Below are positions 8,895 through 17,387 of a stretch of DNA of 64,000 nt, piece by piece (position 1 is the stretch's first letter; every line of letters begins with the position of its first letter). A model generated the notes under the pieces. It worked only from the letters and a program-made list of their open reading frames with translations. It ran no database searches and was not told the origin of the DNA. Both the position numbers and the translations under genes were made by a program. The DNA comes from CAWKCE01 sp032127035 (lineage in GTDB: Bacteria > Actinomycetota > Actinomycetes > JAHEKZ01). The stretch spans positions 372,001 through 436,000 of the forward strand of contig CAWKCE010000005.1 of the NCBI GenBank assembly GCA_963848085.1. The letters run 5' to 3'.

Positions 8895-9629
8895 GTGTGC
8901 ACCGTGATGTTTGCCTGGCGCTGGCGCGACGACGTGCCCCTCGTCCTGGCCGCCAATCGGGACGAGCTGCTCACTCGCCCCAGCGACCCTCCGCTCCTGC
9001 TGCAGGAGACCCCGCCGCTGTGGGGAGGGCGAGACCGGCTCGCCGGCGGAACGTGGCTGGCGGTCGACCCCGCCGGCCGCGTGTGCGCGGTCACCAACCG
9101 CCACCCGGGTGGTCGGCTCCCGACGCGCGACCCGGCGCGGCGCACCCGCGGGGGCATTCCGACCGAGACTCTCGCCGGGGGAACGGACCAGGCGGCGCTC
9201 GCTCGGCTCAGCGACCTCGCCGCCTCTGACTACAACCCGGTCAACGTGCTGTACCTCTCCGGGGACGCGGCCTCGTGGGTCGCTCTGGACGACGAGGTCG
9301 GGCGCAGCAACGGCAGCCTTGCGGCCGGCATCCACGTGCTGACCGAGCAGGACCCTGACGACCGTGCCAGCGACAAGACCCAGCGCCTGGCCGACGCCGC
9401 GACCGCCGCGGCGGCGCTGGCCGTCGATGCCGAGGACCTGCGCGATCGGTTCACCGAGATCCTTCGCTCCCATGACCGGCCGGCCGGTCCGGAGTCGGCA
9501 GCCTGCATCCACCACGACGTCTTCGGAACAGTCTCCAGTGCGACCGTCGTCGTGGCTGCCGACGAGGTGTCGTTCCGCCACGCAGAGGGTCCGCCCTGCG
9601 TCACCCCGTACCGCCAGGTGCTGGGCTGA
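8895..9629 (+). CDS. NRDE family (TANGO2-like) protein
   Basis: 244 residues starting M-C-T at a GTG. The defining Asn-Arg-Asp-Glu motif is in LVLAANRDELLTRP. The Cys at position 2 followed by conserved TV fits the Ntn-hydrolase-like architecture of this family. HHDVFGTVSSATVVV near the C-terminus is also typical. The molecular function of bacterial NRDE proteins is unsettled; eukaryotic TANGO2 has been linked to heme and lipid handling. The gene is monocistronic, divergent from the SDR and convergent with the FMN-binding protein 28 bp away. Confidence 0.88.
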   Translation: MCTVMFAWRWRDDVPLVLAANRDELLTRPSDPPLLLQETPPLWGGRDRLAGGTWLAVDPAGRVCAVTNRHPGGRLPTRDPARRTRGGIPTETLAGGTDQAALARLSDLAASDYNPVNVLYLSGDAASWVALDDEVGRSNGSLAAGIHVLTEQDPDDRASDKTQRLADAATAAAALAVDAEDLRDRFTEILRSHDRPAGPESAACIHHDVFGTVSSATVVVAADEVSFRHAEGPPCVTPYRQVLG

Positions 9630-9657
9630 CGGCACGGCCGGGCGCTCCGCCTTCCCG

Positions 9658-10317
9658 TCAGCCGGGAAGCCCCGCCAGGACGATGGCCGACTGCAGCGAC
9701 TGCTTGAACGCCTTGGAGCTGTAAGTCGCTCCAGAGACCGACGCGATCTTCGACGACTGAGCGACGATTGCCTCCTGCTGCAGCTTGGGCAGCGCCTTCG
9801 CGTTGATGTCCTTCGAGTCCCCCGTCTTCGGGTAGACCGGCGTCGTGACCGCCGTGATGACGCTGTTGGTCACCACGATCTGGACCTGCATCGTGCCGTA
9901 GGGGTTGGCGTCGTCGGCGGCAGCCACCGATTTGGTGAGAGCGCGCCGCGCGTTCGCAAGCGCGCGCTTGGTCCGGCGGTCGTCACGGTGGGACTTTGTC
10001 TTCTTCGCGTGACGGTAGTCCCGCAGAGCCGCCTTGACGGCACTCCGGCGAGCGTCGACAGCCCGCAGCGCCTTCCGGTACACCGCTTGTGCGTCAATGA
10101 CGGCGGGGTCGGCGGCGACCTGACCGGCGATCTCGGCCGCGACCTCTTCCGCTGTCTGTCCCCAGTCGTTGTTGATGTCCTGGCCGTCGGCTGGCGCAGC
10201 GAGAGCCACCGATCCTCCGCCCGCGCCCAACAGGGCCAAGGCCGTGCCACTGAGCGATGCCATGACGGCACTGAGACCCGCCGCCGTCAGCACCGTCGCA
10301 TTGCTGCGCCTCTGCAT
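9658..10317 (-). CDS. Secreted FMN-binding domain protein (flavinylation substrate)
   Basis: 219 residues with an N-terminal signal peptide (basic MQRRS, then a hydrophobic run to about residue 40, ending ALAAPA). A lysine/arginine-rich, probably helical segment of about 90 residues follows, then one FMN_bind domain. The acceptor motif SGAT at residues 195-198 should be covalently flavinylated on Thr198 by ApbE, which is encoded 25 bp upstream. The ATG at 10317 has TGAGGAAC just before it. Flavinylated FMN_bind proteins shuttle electrons outside the membrane. It is the last gene of the ferric reductase / FMN-binding / ApbE operon. Confidence 0.87.
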   Translation of the reverse strand: MQRRSNATVLTAAGLSAVMASLSGTALALLGAGGGSVALAAPADGQDINNDWGQTAEEVAAEIAGQVAADPAVIDAQAVYRKALRAVDARRSAVKAALRDYRHAKKTKSHRDDRRTKRALANARRALTKSVAAADDANPYGTMQVQIVVTNSVITAVTTPVYPKTGDSKDINAKALPKLQQEAIVAQSSKIASVSGATYSSKAFKQSLQSAIVLAGLPG

Positions 10318-10342
10318 CAGTTCCTCATCTCCGATCGTGGCT

Positions 10343-11140
10343 TCAGGTGAAAGCTGGGCCGAAGAACGTGGCGGTCCCGTCCGCGACCATGTACGCCGAC
10401 CACCCGGGCAGTTCGGTGAACCACTGCGTCCCACGGGCGCCGGCCACGACGAGTGCGGTCGCCAGCGCGTCGGCCAGGCCGCCGTCGGGGCCAACCACCG
10501 TGGCCGAGTCGAGCAGGCCGGCGGGCCGTCCCTGTCTCGGGTCGTGGATGTGCTCCCCGCGCTCGTACCTTCCGGACGTCGCCACCGCCTCGTCGAGCGC
10601 CACCACCGTGCGGACCACCTCGTCGGCGCATTCGGGGTGGCGGATGCCGACCACCCACGGCTCACCTGGTGCTTGTTCGCCACGGCACGTCACATCGCCG
10701 CCGGCGTTGACGCAGACGTGGCGGAACCCGCGCCGCCCCAGAAGGTCAGCGGCCACGTCGGCCGCCCAGCCCTTGACGTAACCGGAGGGGTCGACGCCCC
10801 CAGGGACCGCCCACGGGTCGAAGGCTCCGTTCGTGAGGGATCGAATCCGCCAACACTCGTCGAGCACTTCGCTCACGACAGACGGCACGTCTGCCATCGT
10901 GAGCAGGCCGTTCCGGAGGGCGGTCACGGGACTGTCCACGCGGTAGGTCGAGAACCACGCATCGACGTCGTGCAGGAAGGCGACCGCCTCGCCGACAGCC
11001 TCACCGGCGGCCGCCACGAACGGGCCACTGTCGTCAGGGCCCCGCACGTCGAAGCTGACGACAGTGCCCCAGACCGGCTCGGCGTGGGCGAAGCGCGCCC
11101 ACGCACCCGGCCCAGCGAAACTGACCCCTGACGCGCTCAC
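10343..11140 (-). CDS. apbE: FAD:protein FMN transferase (ApbE)
   Basis: 265 residues, GTG start overlapping the upstream stop (GTGA). ApbE features: the region around DAWFSTY and NGAFDPWA, the glycine motif GGVDPSGYVKGWA, VNAGGDV and the metal-site region HIHDPRQGRP. ApbE transfers FMN from FAD to a Thr or Ser in S/T-G-A-T-type motifs of extracytoplasmic proteins. Substrates are encoded on both sides (Thr221 of the upstream protein, Thr198 of the downstream one). No clear signal peptide or lipobox is visible, so export, or modification before secretion, is unresolved. Confidence 0.92.
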   Translation of the reverse strand: MSASGVSFAGPGAWARFAHAEPVWGTVVSFDVRGPDDSGPFVAAAGEAVGEAVAFLHDVDAWFSTYRVDSPVTALRNGLLTMADVPSVVSEVLDECWRIRSLTNGAFDPWAVPGGVDPSGYVKGWAADVAADLLGRRGFRHVCVNAGGDVTCRGEQAPGEPWVVGIRHPECADEVVRTVVALDEAVATSGRYERGEHIHDPRQGRPAGLLDSATVVGPDGGLADALATALVVAGARGTQWFTELPGWSAYMVADGTATFFGPAFT

Positions 11141-11859
11141 AGCCCAGCCTTGGACAGTGCCGACTGAAGCGACGAGATCCAGCCCTTGGAGGTGTAGGTG
11201 GCCCCGGAAACCACCGCAATCGAGCCCGACTGGGCACTCAGCGTCTCCGACCGCAGCTTCGGAAGCGCGGTCTTCGCGATCTGGACCGACTTCGGGTCAG
11301 CGCTCGGGAACTGAAGGGCCTGGGCGTCGGTGATGCGCCCGCCCAGGACGGTGATCGACACCTGCATCGGACCGAAGGCGGTGGAGACCACGTCGCCGGC
11401 GTAGGTCTTCGGCTGGGCAGGTGGCGTCGGCTTCGGCGTCGGCTTCGGCGTCGGCTTGTCCGACTTGGTCGGCTTCGGCGTCGGCTGAGTCCCCGTCGAC
11501 CCGCCGGAGGGACCGGACGACACCGTGCCTGTGGAGCCGGTCCCGCCGGCGGTCGATCCCCCACCACCGGCGCCACCACCGGACTGGGCGCCACTTCGTG
11601 TCGACGTCGCCTTCCCTTGGCCCGAGCCACCGCCGTGACCGCCTGACTTCGCCTTCTTCTTGTCGGCGTTCTTGTGGCCACCCTTGTCGGGTGACGTGTC
11701 GGACACAGGTCCCGACTTCGCGTCCTTGGTCTGCTTGGCTGCGGCGTTCGCTGCGCCCCCGCCGTCAGCCAGAAGTGCGGGCAGCAGGCCAGGGGTGTAC
11801 GAGAACGACGCAACGAGACCAGCCACGGTCCCGGCAGTGACGAACACGGCGCGCTTCAC
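11137..11859 (-). CDS. Secreted FMN-binding domain protein with long low-complexity linker
   Basis: 240 residues. An N-terminal signal or anchor segment (about 1-40) is followed by a roughly 110-residue Gly/Ser/Thr/Lys-rich stretch and a repeated Pro-Lys-Pro-Thr linker (about 125-150), a style used to span the Gram-positive wall. The C-terminal FMN_bind domain has SGATYTS, so Thr221 is the likely covalent FMN site. It is translationally coupled to apbE (4-base overlap) and follows the ferric-reductase gene by 28 bp. The linker suggests a flexible electron carrier reaching outward from the membrane flavocytochrome; that is inference. Confidence 0.87.
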   Translation of the reverse strand: MKRAVFVTAGTVAGLVASFSYTPGLLPALLADGGGAANAAAKQTKDAKSGPVSDTSPDKGGHKNADKKKAKSGGHGGGSGQGKATSTRSGAQSGGGAGGGGSTAGGTGSTGTVSSGPSGGSTGTQPTPKPTKSDKPTPKPTPKPTPPAQPKTYAGDVVSTAFGPMQVSITVLGGRITDAQALQFPSADPKSVQIAKTALPKLRSETLSAQSGSIAVVSGATYTSKGWISSLQSALSKAGL

Positions 11860-11887
11860 GATGGTGCCCCTTCTCGACGTCAGCGGT

Positions 11888-13333
11888 TCAGAACTGGAAG
11901 GACTCGTAGTGGAGCCGATCGTCCGGCACGTGTGCTCTCCGAGCGGCCGCGATCACGGCGTCGGAGAAATGTCGGGGACCGCACACGTAGATGTCACTGC
12001 TCGCCAGCTCAGGGACGTGTCGGGTGAGGAAGTTGAGCGTGATCGGGTTCTCCGCGCGTGGTCCGTCCAGGTAGACAAGGCGCCATCCGCACGCCTCCGT
12101 CAGGGCTTCCAGCTCGTCTGACAGCGGAACCTTCGCCAACGACGCGATCCGATAGACGACCGTCACGTCGGCGCTGGCGGGGATGTCGTCAAGCAGGGCA
12201 CGAATGGGGGTGATCCCCACGCCCGCCGCGAACGCAACGACCCGGTTGCTGCTGCGAGCGGAGGCAGTGAACGTCCCGTACGGTCCCTCCGCGATCACCC
12301 GCGTGCCCGGCAGCAGCGACCGCGCCAGCCGTTCGGACTGGTCGCCGAGGCGCTTGACCGTGATCCGCATCAGGTCGTCGGTCGGCACCGCGGACAGCGA
12401 GTACGGGTGCGCCTGCCACCACCACTCCCGGGTCAGGAACCGCCACTGGAAGAACTGCCCGCCGGCGACGCCGAGCCCCCCGAGCTGTCGGCCGGCCACG
12501 TAGATGCTGACCACACCCGGGGCTTCGTGGACGACGTGCGACACCCGGAGCTGGTGCCGCACCGACAGATGGACCGGCAGGACCACACGCCAGGTCACGA
12601 CCGCCGCTGCCACCACGACGTACAACGCGATCCACGCTGCCCGCAGCTGTGGGTGGGGGGCGAACAGCAGCCCGGTGTTGATCTGGTGCCCGAACGCCAG
12701 GGCGACGGCGAGATAGAAGTACAGGTGGGCGACCCACCAGGTCTCGTAGGACATGCGCCGGCGAATCGGCCGCCACGAGATCACACCCAGCACCACCATC
12801 GTGAGGAATGCCAGCGCGGCCGGGACCATCCACGGGTACTCCGTGACCACAGTCCACAGCTCGACCAGCGATCCCGATCCGAGACCACCGGAGTAGCCGA
12901 CGGTGGTGAACAGGACGTGGGCGCCGATCAGGACCAAGGACCACGGTGCCGCCCGGCGGTGCCAGGCCAGCATCCGGTCGTGCCCCACCTCCCGCTCCAG
13001 CCAGGGCAGCCGGGAGATGAGAACCAGGAGCAGAAGACACAGATAGGTGCCGGCGACCGCAGCCAGCGTGCCCAGGACCGTGGCCGGGCCCCCCGGCGTC
13101 GCCCAGACCGGCCGCATGACCACCAGGGCACTCCCCACGGCCAGTCCACCGCCGAGGCCCGCCGTGGCGCCGGCGATGTCCCCCCAGCGACGGGTCGAGC
13201 CCGGCCTCGTGGGCGGCTTCGGCGCCGGGGCGGGCCGTCGGGTCGGGCGTTGGGAGGCGGGCTCAGGAGCACGGCGGTGCCGGGCCGGGGTGCGGGCAGG
13301 GGGTGCCGACACCGGGGCATCAGCAGAACCCAT
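11888..13333 (-). CDS. Ferric-reductase-like transmembrane flavocytochrome with FAD/NAD(P) module
   Basis: 481 residues. A proline-rich cytoplasmic tail (1-65) precedes about six membrane helices with histidines placed as heme ligands (IGAHVLF, WVAHLYFYLAVALAFGH). An FNR-like part follows: HPYSLSA (FAD), the glycine-rich AAGVGITPIRALL and VCGPRHFSDAV for NAD(P)H. The ATG at 13333 has AAGGAGG 5 bases upstream; the longer opening to 13387 lacks a ribosome site. It should pass electrons from cytoplasmic NAD(P)H across the membrane. As first gene of the operon with two FMN-binding proteins and ApbE, it is the likely electron source for extracellular flavins. Confidence 0.88.
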   Translation of the reverse strand: MGSADAPVSAPPARTPARHRRAPEPASQRPTRRPAPAPKPPTRPGSTRRWGDIAGATAGLGGGLAVGSALVVMRPVWATPGGPATVLGTLAAVAGTYLCLLLLVLISRLPWLEREVGHDRMLAWHRRAAPWSLVLIGAHVLFTTVGYSGGLGSGSLVELWTVVTEYPWMVPAALAFLTMVVLGVISWRPIRRRMSYETWWVAHLYFYLAVALAFGHQINTGLLFAPHPQLRAAWIALYVVVAAAVVTWRVVLPVHLSVRHQLRVSHVVHEAPGVVSIYVAGRQLGGLGVAGGQFFQWRFLTREWWWQAHPYSLSAVPTDDLMRITVKRLGDQSERLARSLLPGTRVIAEGPYGTFTASARSSNRVVAFAAGVGITPIRALLDDIPASADVTVVYRIASLAKVPLSDELEALTEACGWRLVYLDGPRAENPITLNFLTRHVPELASSDIYVCGPRHFSDAVIAAARRAHVPDDRLHYESFQF

Positions 13334-13668
13334 GCCGACCTCCTTGTGTCGCGCGCAGCCCCGTGGTGCCCTTCCCGCTATCGGCACACCGCTTAGTCAC
13401 TAATGACTAGCCAAGTGGGTGATAGGACTCCCCTAACCGCCGCTAATCCCCTCGCCGCGACCGGCCTTATCCGAAGAGAGCGCCCTCACCGACGCAAACG
13501 GGTGAATCCTGGCTCGTCCTCGACGCGTGGACCTGCACGGGGACGTTCGCCCCTGACCGGCGAGTCAGCTCGATGCTGGACTGGGGGCGGCAGCGACGAG
13601 TGAGACCGCTGCCGACGGGGTGAGGAGGGACCCCGCCTCCCACGTCTACGTGAGAGGGGGTCCGAGTC
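13334..13668 (+). other. Divergent intergenic region, ferric reductase / secreted protein
   Basis: 335 bp without a gene. It must hold the promoters for the flavinylation operon (leftward) and the secreted protein (rightward). The notable content is the dyad at 13394-13409 and a short CACGT-CT-ACGTG dyad near 13639-13650, just upstream of the rightward start. I could not identify convincing -35/-10 pairs. Confidence 0.5.
13394..13409. promoter_or_regulatory. Operator-like dyad TAGTCA-CTAA-TGACTA
   Basis: Perfect 6-base arms around a 4-base centre, about 60 bp upstream of the ferric-reductase start. The overlapping TTAGT-C-ACTAA is itself a perfect dyad. Such AT-rich palindromes in a GC-rich promoter region resemble binding sites of MarR- or TetR-type dimers. 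No regulator gene adjoins, so this is only a candidate operator. Confidence 0.4.
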
Positions 13669-14646
13669 ATGAAGGTCTCGCGGATCATTCAGACCCTCCT
13701 TGCCGTCACCGCGGCCGCCACACTGGCGGTCACCGGGATATCGGCTGCGGCCGCGCCCGGGGGCGGCGAGGAGGAAGGCTACGGAAACAACCTGTCGATG
13801 CCGATCGTGTTCGCCGACGGGTACGGGCTGACCGGGATGGCGACCCAGGACTACACGACCTACCCGACGGTCACCGAGGACGACGGGCTGCGGCCACGCA
13901 CCGAAGCGGAGGCCCTGCCCTTCACCGAGCTCGGTGAGCCGATGCCCTACCTGGACCCGGCCGACAAGGTGATGCTCGAAGGCGTGGACTACTACGCCCA
14001 GAAGGGGCCCAGCGTCTGGAAGGCGTTCGCCAAGGACGCGGTGATCAAGGTCAAGTCCCTGGTCTACTTCGGTGACAACCTGACCGGACACCAGTGGACT
14101 GCCAGCACGAAGATCATCCACCTGGAGATGGGCCTGCAGCGGGAGCTGCAGGTCGCTCAGCCCGGGTACCCGATGACGTCGCTGTCCGGCGAGAAGAGCA
14201 GCGAAGTCTTCGGCACCACCGGTGAGCCCACCTTGACCACCACGGCACGGGTGTACACACCGCTCGGCCACCTCGTGATCAAGAAGCTCAACAAGGCCGG
14301 AAAGGTCGCAGGAACCCTGTACACGCAGGCCATCTACGAAGGCTACGGCGTGGACGGGGGAAACCAGTTCGCGGTCGAGGTGACCGGCTCTGGCGCTCTG
14401 TCCTACGCGTACAACTGGTGGCTGCGTGACGTGACCACCTTCGCGAAGGCAGGCGGCTGGCGGATCATCTTCAAGATCGACAAGTCGGGTACCTGGACGG
14501 TGGGTGACACCACCGTCAACGCCCCCCGCAACGCGAAGATCCTCGGATCGGTCGTGAGCGAGGAAGCAGAAGGCGAAGGACCCCTCTTCCCGATCGAGAT
14601 CCTGAACCCGTATAAGGCACGCGTCGACATTCAGATTCTGAAGTAG
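13669..14646 (+). CDS. Secreted protein of unknown function
   Basis: 325 residues. A clear Sec signal peptide occupies about 1-29 (MKVSRII, an Ala/Leu/Val core, then ISAAAAPG). The mature part has no recognised domain, no cysteine and no transmembrane helix. It is rich in Tyr/Thr/Gly and beta-strand-like, with segments such as VTGSGALSYAYNWW and SGTWTVGDTTV. A short acidic EEAEGEG lies near the C-terminus. A ribosome site (GAGAGGGGG) precedes the ATG. A strong hairpin follows the stop, so the gene is probably monocistronic. Its place between the flavin module and an LPxTG protein suggests an envelope role, but no function can be assigned. Confidence 0.8.
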   Translation: MKVSRIIQTLLAVTAAATLAVTGISAAAAPGGGEEEGYGNNLSMPIVFADGYGLTGMATQDYTTYPTVTEDDGLRPRTEAEALPFTELGEPMPYLDPADKVMLEGVDYYAQKGPSVWKAFAKDAVIKVKSLVYFGDNLTGHQWTASTKIIHLEMGLQRELQVAQPGYPMTSLSGEKSSEVFGTTGEPTLTTTARVYTPLGHLVIKKLNKAGKVAGTLYTQAIYEGYGVDGGNQFAVEVTGSGALSYAYNWWLRDVTTFAKAGGWRIIFKIDKSGTWTVGDTTVNAPRNAKILGSVVSEEAEGEGPLFPIEILNPYKARVDIQILK

Positions 14647-14664
14647 ACGCGGCGCGCCCCGCGC

Positions 14665-14691
14665 GGGGAGATGCCGTCGACGGCACTCCCC
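14665..14691 (+). terminator. Hairpin after secreted protein gene
   Basis: GGGGAG-A-TGCCG, loop TCGA, CGGCA-CTCCCC: an 11-bp stem with one bulged A, starting 19 bp after the stop. There is no T-tract, as is common for actinobacterial terminators. Confidence 0.6.
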
Positions 14692-14776
14692 GCCGGGGAC
14701 CTCGAACCATCTCGTGAGTACCGCACCATCACTGCCCCGATGCGGCCGCCGCGGGGCACACCGGAGGACGATTCAG

Positions 14777-16232
14777 ATGTCGAGCCGCAGCCGTGCACTC
14801 CTGGTCGCTGCCGCAGTGGGCCTTGCGATCGGGACGTCGCAGATAGTCATTCCCTCCGCCCTCGCCGAGAGCCCAGCAGGCCCGGAAGATGCCACCCAGC
14901 AGTCCCAAGCTCAACCATCACCTGACGCAGCACTCCCTTCTGAGGCGGTGCCCACGGCTTCACCGAGCGTCGGTGAACCGCCCCTATCCGAGCCCACCAG
15001 CTCCGCCTCGGCGCCGGTTCCACCGCCAGCGGCGACAACGGACGCACCTGCCGTTGACCCCTCCCCGCACCTGTCCGGCGACGTAGCTCCGGACGGCCAC
15101 GCCGTCGACGAAGGCACGCCCGAGGGCGACGGGGGTCACGGCGGAGACGGAGGAGGACACGGCGGAGAGGCCAACCTCCCCGCGGGCGTGGTTGTCACCG
15201 TCGACGGCCGCGACATCAGCGCAACTGACCCGGCCGGCAGCCTGCCCAAGATCGCCGGTTGCGCCTTCGACATTGCCGCCACGGGGTTGTCCACGAACCC
15301 GCCGACCACGGTCGGCGTGAAGGTGGTCGCGTGGCCGCCGAGCGTGCCCGAGGGTCAGAAGACCAAGCTCGTCGATGACGCCTCTGCCTCCTCGGACGGC
15401 ACCTGGTCCGGCACCTACTCGTTGGATGACGCAGGTCACTGACCTCAGTCGCAAGGCGAACGGCTACCACATGCGCCTGGAGATCTGGCTCGACAGCGCA
15501 ATGGGCGCGATGAAGATGTACTGGCTCGGGTGCGGGGAGCCGCAGACCGGAAACCCGAGGCGCGTCTTGTTCGAGACCGTGTGGCGCACCGCCGATGGCA
15601 CTCCGGTGGCCGGCCCGCTCAACGCCTCGATGCCGAGAGGCTGGCGCGGCACGTTCTCCCTGCACGCGGCCAGCGAACGGGGCACGGCGGACTGTGGATA
15701 CCCCGTCGGCTCTGACGTCATGGTGTGCACGTATGACAACCCCGGCCACGGAGACGCACCAGGCCTCGTGATCCCCGGCAAGCCAGGCACGGAGTACGAG
15801 GTCTCCGTCACTGGTGCTCCGCAGGGTTGGCGCCTCGACGGCGCAACCGTAGGCGTCTTCGACGCGGAGTCGACCTGCCCCAAGGGCAGCCACGGCGACA
15901 GCAGCCACGGCGACAGCGGCCACGGCGAGGAGGCGGCGGCACGGTCCGAAGGCGAGGACGGCGAGGCGGCTAAGACCTGCACCCACGTCGTCGCGCTCGA
16001 CCAGCGGGCGCCCTCGACTCCTCCCACGGATGGTGGCGGCTCGTCCGGCGGCGCCACCCCGCCGTCGACGGACAACGGTGACGTCGCGGGTCGAGGTGGC
16101 ACGCTCCCCGTCACGGGAGCCCGCGTTGCGGAGACCACGTCGATCGCCGTCGTGCTCCTGCTCGCCGGTGCCGCCCTGCTAGCCGTTTCCCGCGGGCGAA
16201 GGCGGCTGCGGAAGGGTGAGGCGAGAGGCTGA
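14777..16232 (+). pseudogene. LPxTG surface protein interrupted by a frameshift
   Basis: Two overlapping frames make one protein. Frame A (14777-15442; ATG preceded by GGAGGA) has a signal peptide (MSSRSRALLV to ALAES), a Pro/Ser/Ala-rich stalk, a His/Gly-rich patch and the start of a beta domain ending at TGA. Frame B (in use by about 15435, open to 16232) continues that domain (KANGYHMRLEIWLD), then His/Asp/Gly/Ser repeats (SHGD units), LPVTG, a hydrophobic helix and a basic RRRLRKGE tail. Together they form a complete sortase substrate; neither half works alone. An ATG at 15426 could restart frame B, but without a signal peptide. No sortase gene is nearby. Real decay or a sequencing indel near 15430-15442. 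Confidence 0.75.
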
Positions 16233-16244
16233 GGCAGGTCGGTG

Positions 16245-16279
16245 CGGCCGACGATGTGATGGGATCACCACGTCGGCCG
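16245..16279. terminator. Nested hairpin between LPxTG gene and agmatine deiminase gene
   Basis: CGGCCGACG pairs with CGTCGGCCG; inside, GTGAT pairs with ATCAC around GGG. It begins 13 bp after the LPxTG-protein stop and ends 31 bp before the next start, so it probably terminates the former. The inner GTGAT-GGG-ATCAC could instead be an operator of the latter. Confidence 0.5.
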
Positions 16280-16310
16280 CCGCCTGCGGCCACCTGACTG
16301 GGAGGTCGTC

Positions 16311-17336
16311 GTGGGGTACCGGATGCCGGCCGAGTGGGAGCCGCACACCCGCACCTGGATGGCATGGCCACCCATCGACGGGGCCGTGCAGGCGAGCGGT
16401 CCGGACGCGGTCGAGGCCTGGGCCGCCACCGCCAACCGCATCGTCGAGCTGGAGCCGCTCACGATGATCGCCACCCCGGAGTCGTTCGCCCAGGCTCGCG
16501 GCCGTCTTGACCCTCGGGTCACCGTCATCCCGGCTGAGCTCGACGATGCCTGGCTCCGCGACAGCGGCCCGACGTTCGTCGTCGACGACGACGGCCGGCT
16601 CGCTGCCGTCAGCTGGGTCTTCAACGGCTGGGGGCAGACCGTCCAGAACTACGCCTTCGACGCGCGCCTCGCCGACTTCGTCAGCGGGCAGGCTCCGGCC
16701 CCCTTGATCGCCAGCGAACTGGTCAACGAAGGGGGCGGGATCCACGTCGACGGCGAGGGCACGGTCATCGTGACCGAGACCGTGCAGCTCCACGAGACCC
16801 GCAACCCCGGCTGGACCAAGGAAGAGGTCGAGGCCGAGCTGGCGCGCACGATCGGCGCCGAGACGGTGATCTGGCTGGAGCGCGGGCTGATGGGTGACAT
16901 GCAGCAGTTCCGACCCGGCATCGGCACCAATGGGCACGTCGACGTACTGGCCGCCTTCGTACGCCCCGGTGTCGTCGTCGTCCACGGGCAGCCCGACCAG
17001 AGCCATCACGACCATGCCGTCATGGCCGAGAACGTCAAGCGACTGCGCGAGGCCACCGACGCCCGTGGCCGTCGGCTGGAGGTGGTGACGATCGACGCCC
17101 CGAAGACGATCTACGAGGACGGGGTGGCCATCGACCACAGCTACATCAACTTCTCGTTCGTGAACGACGGGCTGGTGATGTGCACGTTTGGTGACCCGGT
17201 TGCCGACCAACGCGCCCGGCAGACCTTCGAGGAGCTCTTCCCCTCGCGCCGGATCGTGGAGGTCGACGCCCGCGCCATCTTCCGCAACGGCGGCGGTGTG
17301 CACTGCATCACCCAGCAGCAGCCCGCCGTCCCCTGA
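16311..17336 (+). CDS. aguA: Agmatine deiminase (peptidylarginine deiminase-like family)
   Basis: 341 residues; the GTG start is preceded by GGGAGG at 5 bases. Pentein-fold guanidine deiminase: an N-terminal MPAEWEPHTRTWMAWPP matches the family entry, then RDSGPTFVVDD, the metal/substrate Asp-His region NGHVDVLAAF, and the nucleophile in NGGGVHCITQQQ (Cys332). It hydrolyses agmatine to N-carbamoylputrescine and ammonia. No N-carbamoylputrescine amidase (AguB) gene is present in the window. With the decarboxylase and the gamma-glutamyl-amine genes near the left end, it suggests polyamine turnover, although those genes lie 10 kb away. Confidence 0.92.
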   Translation: MGYRMPAEWEPHTRTWMAWPPIDGAVQASGPDAVEAWAATANRIVELEPLTMIATPESFAQARGRLDPRVTVIPAELDDAWLRDSGPTFVVDDDGRLAAVSWVFNGWGQTVQNYAFDARLADFVSGQAPAPLIASELVNEGGGIHVDGEGTVIVTETVQLHETRNPGWTKEEVEAELARTIGAETVIWLERGLMGDMQQFRPGIGTNGHVDVLAAFVRPGVVVVHGQPDQSHHDHAVMAENVKRLREATDARGRRLEVVTIDAPKTIYEDGVAIDHSYINFSFVNDGLVMCTFGDPVADQRARQTFEELFPSRRIVEVDARAIFRNGGGVHCITQQQPAVP

Positions 17337-17387
17337 GCCGACGGCATCGTCCCGCCGAGTGCCCCCTCCTGGGCGGGGTGTCACATA

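Noticed and set aside
15426..15442. Programmed ribosomal frameshift in the LPxTG gene
   Set aside because: No slippery heptamer and no downstream stimulatory structure of the usual kind; indel or decay is more likely.
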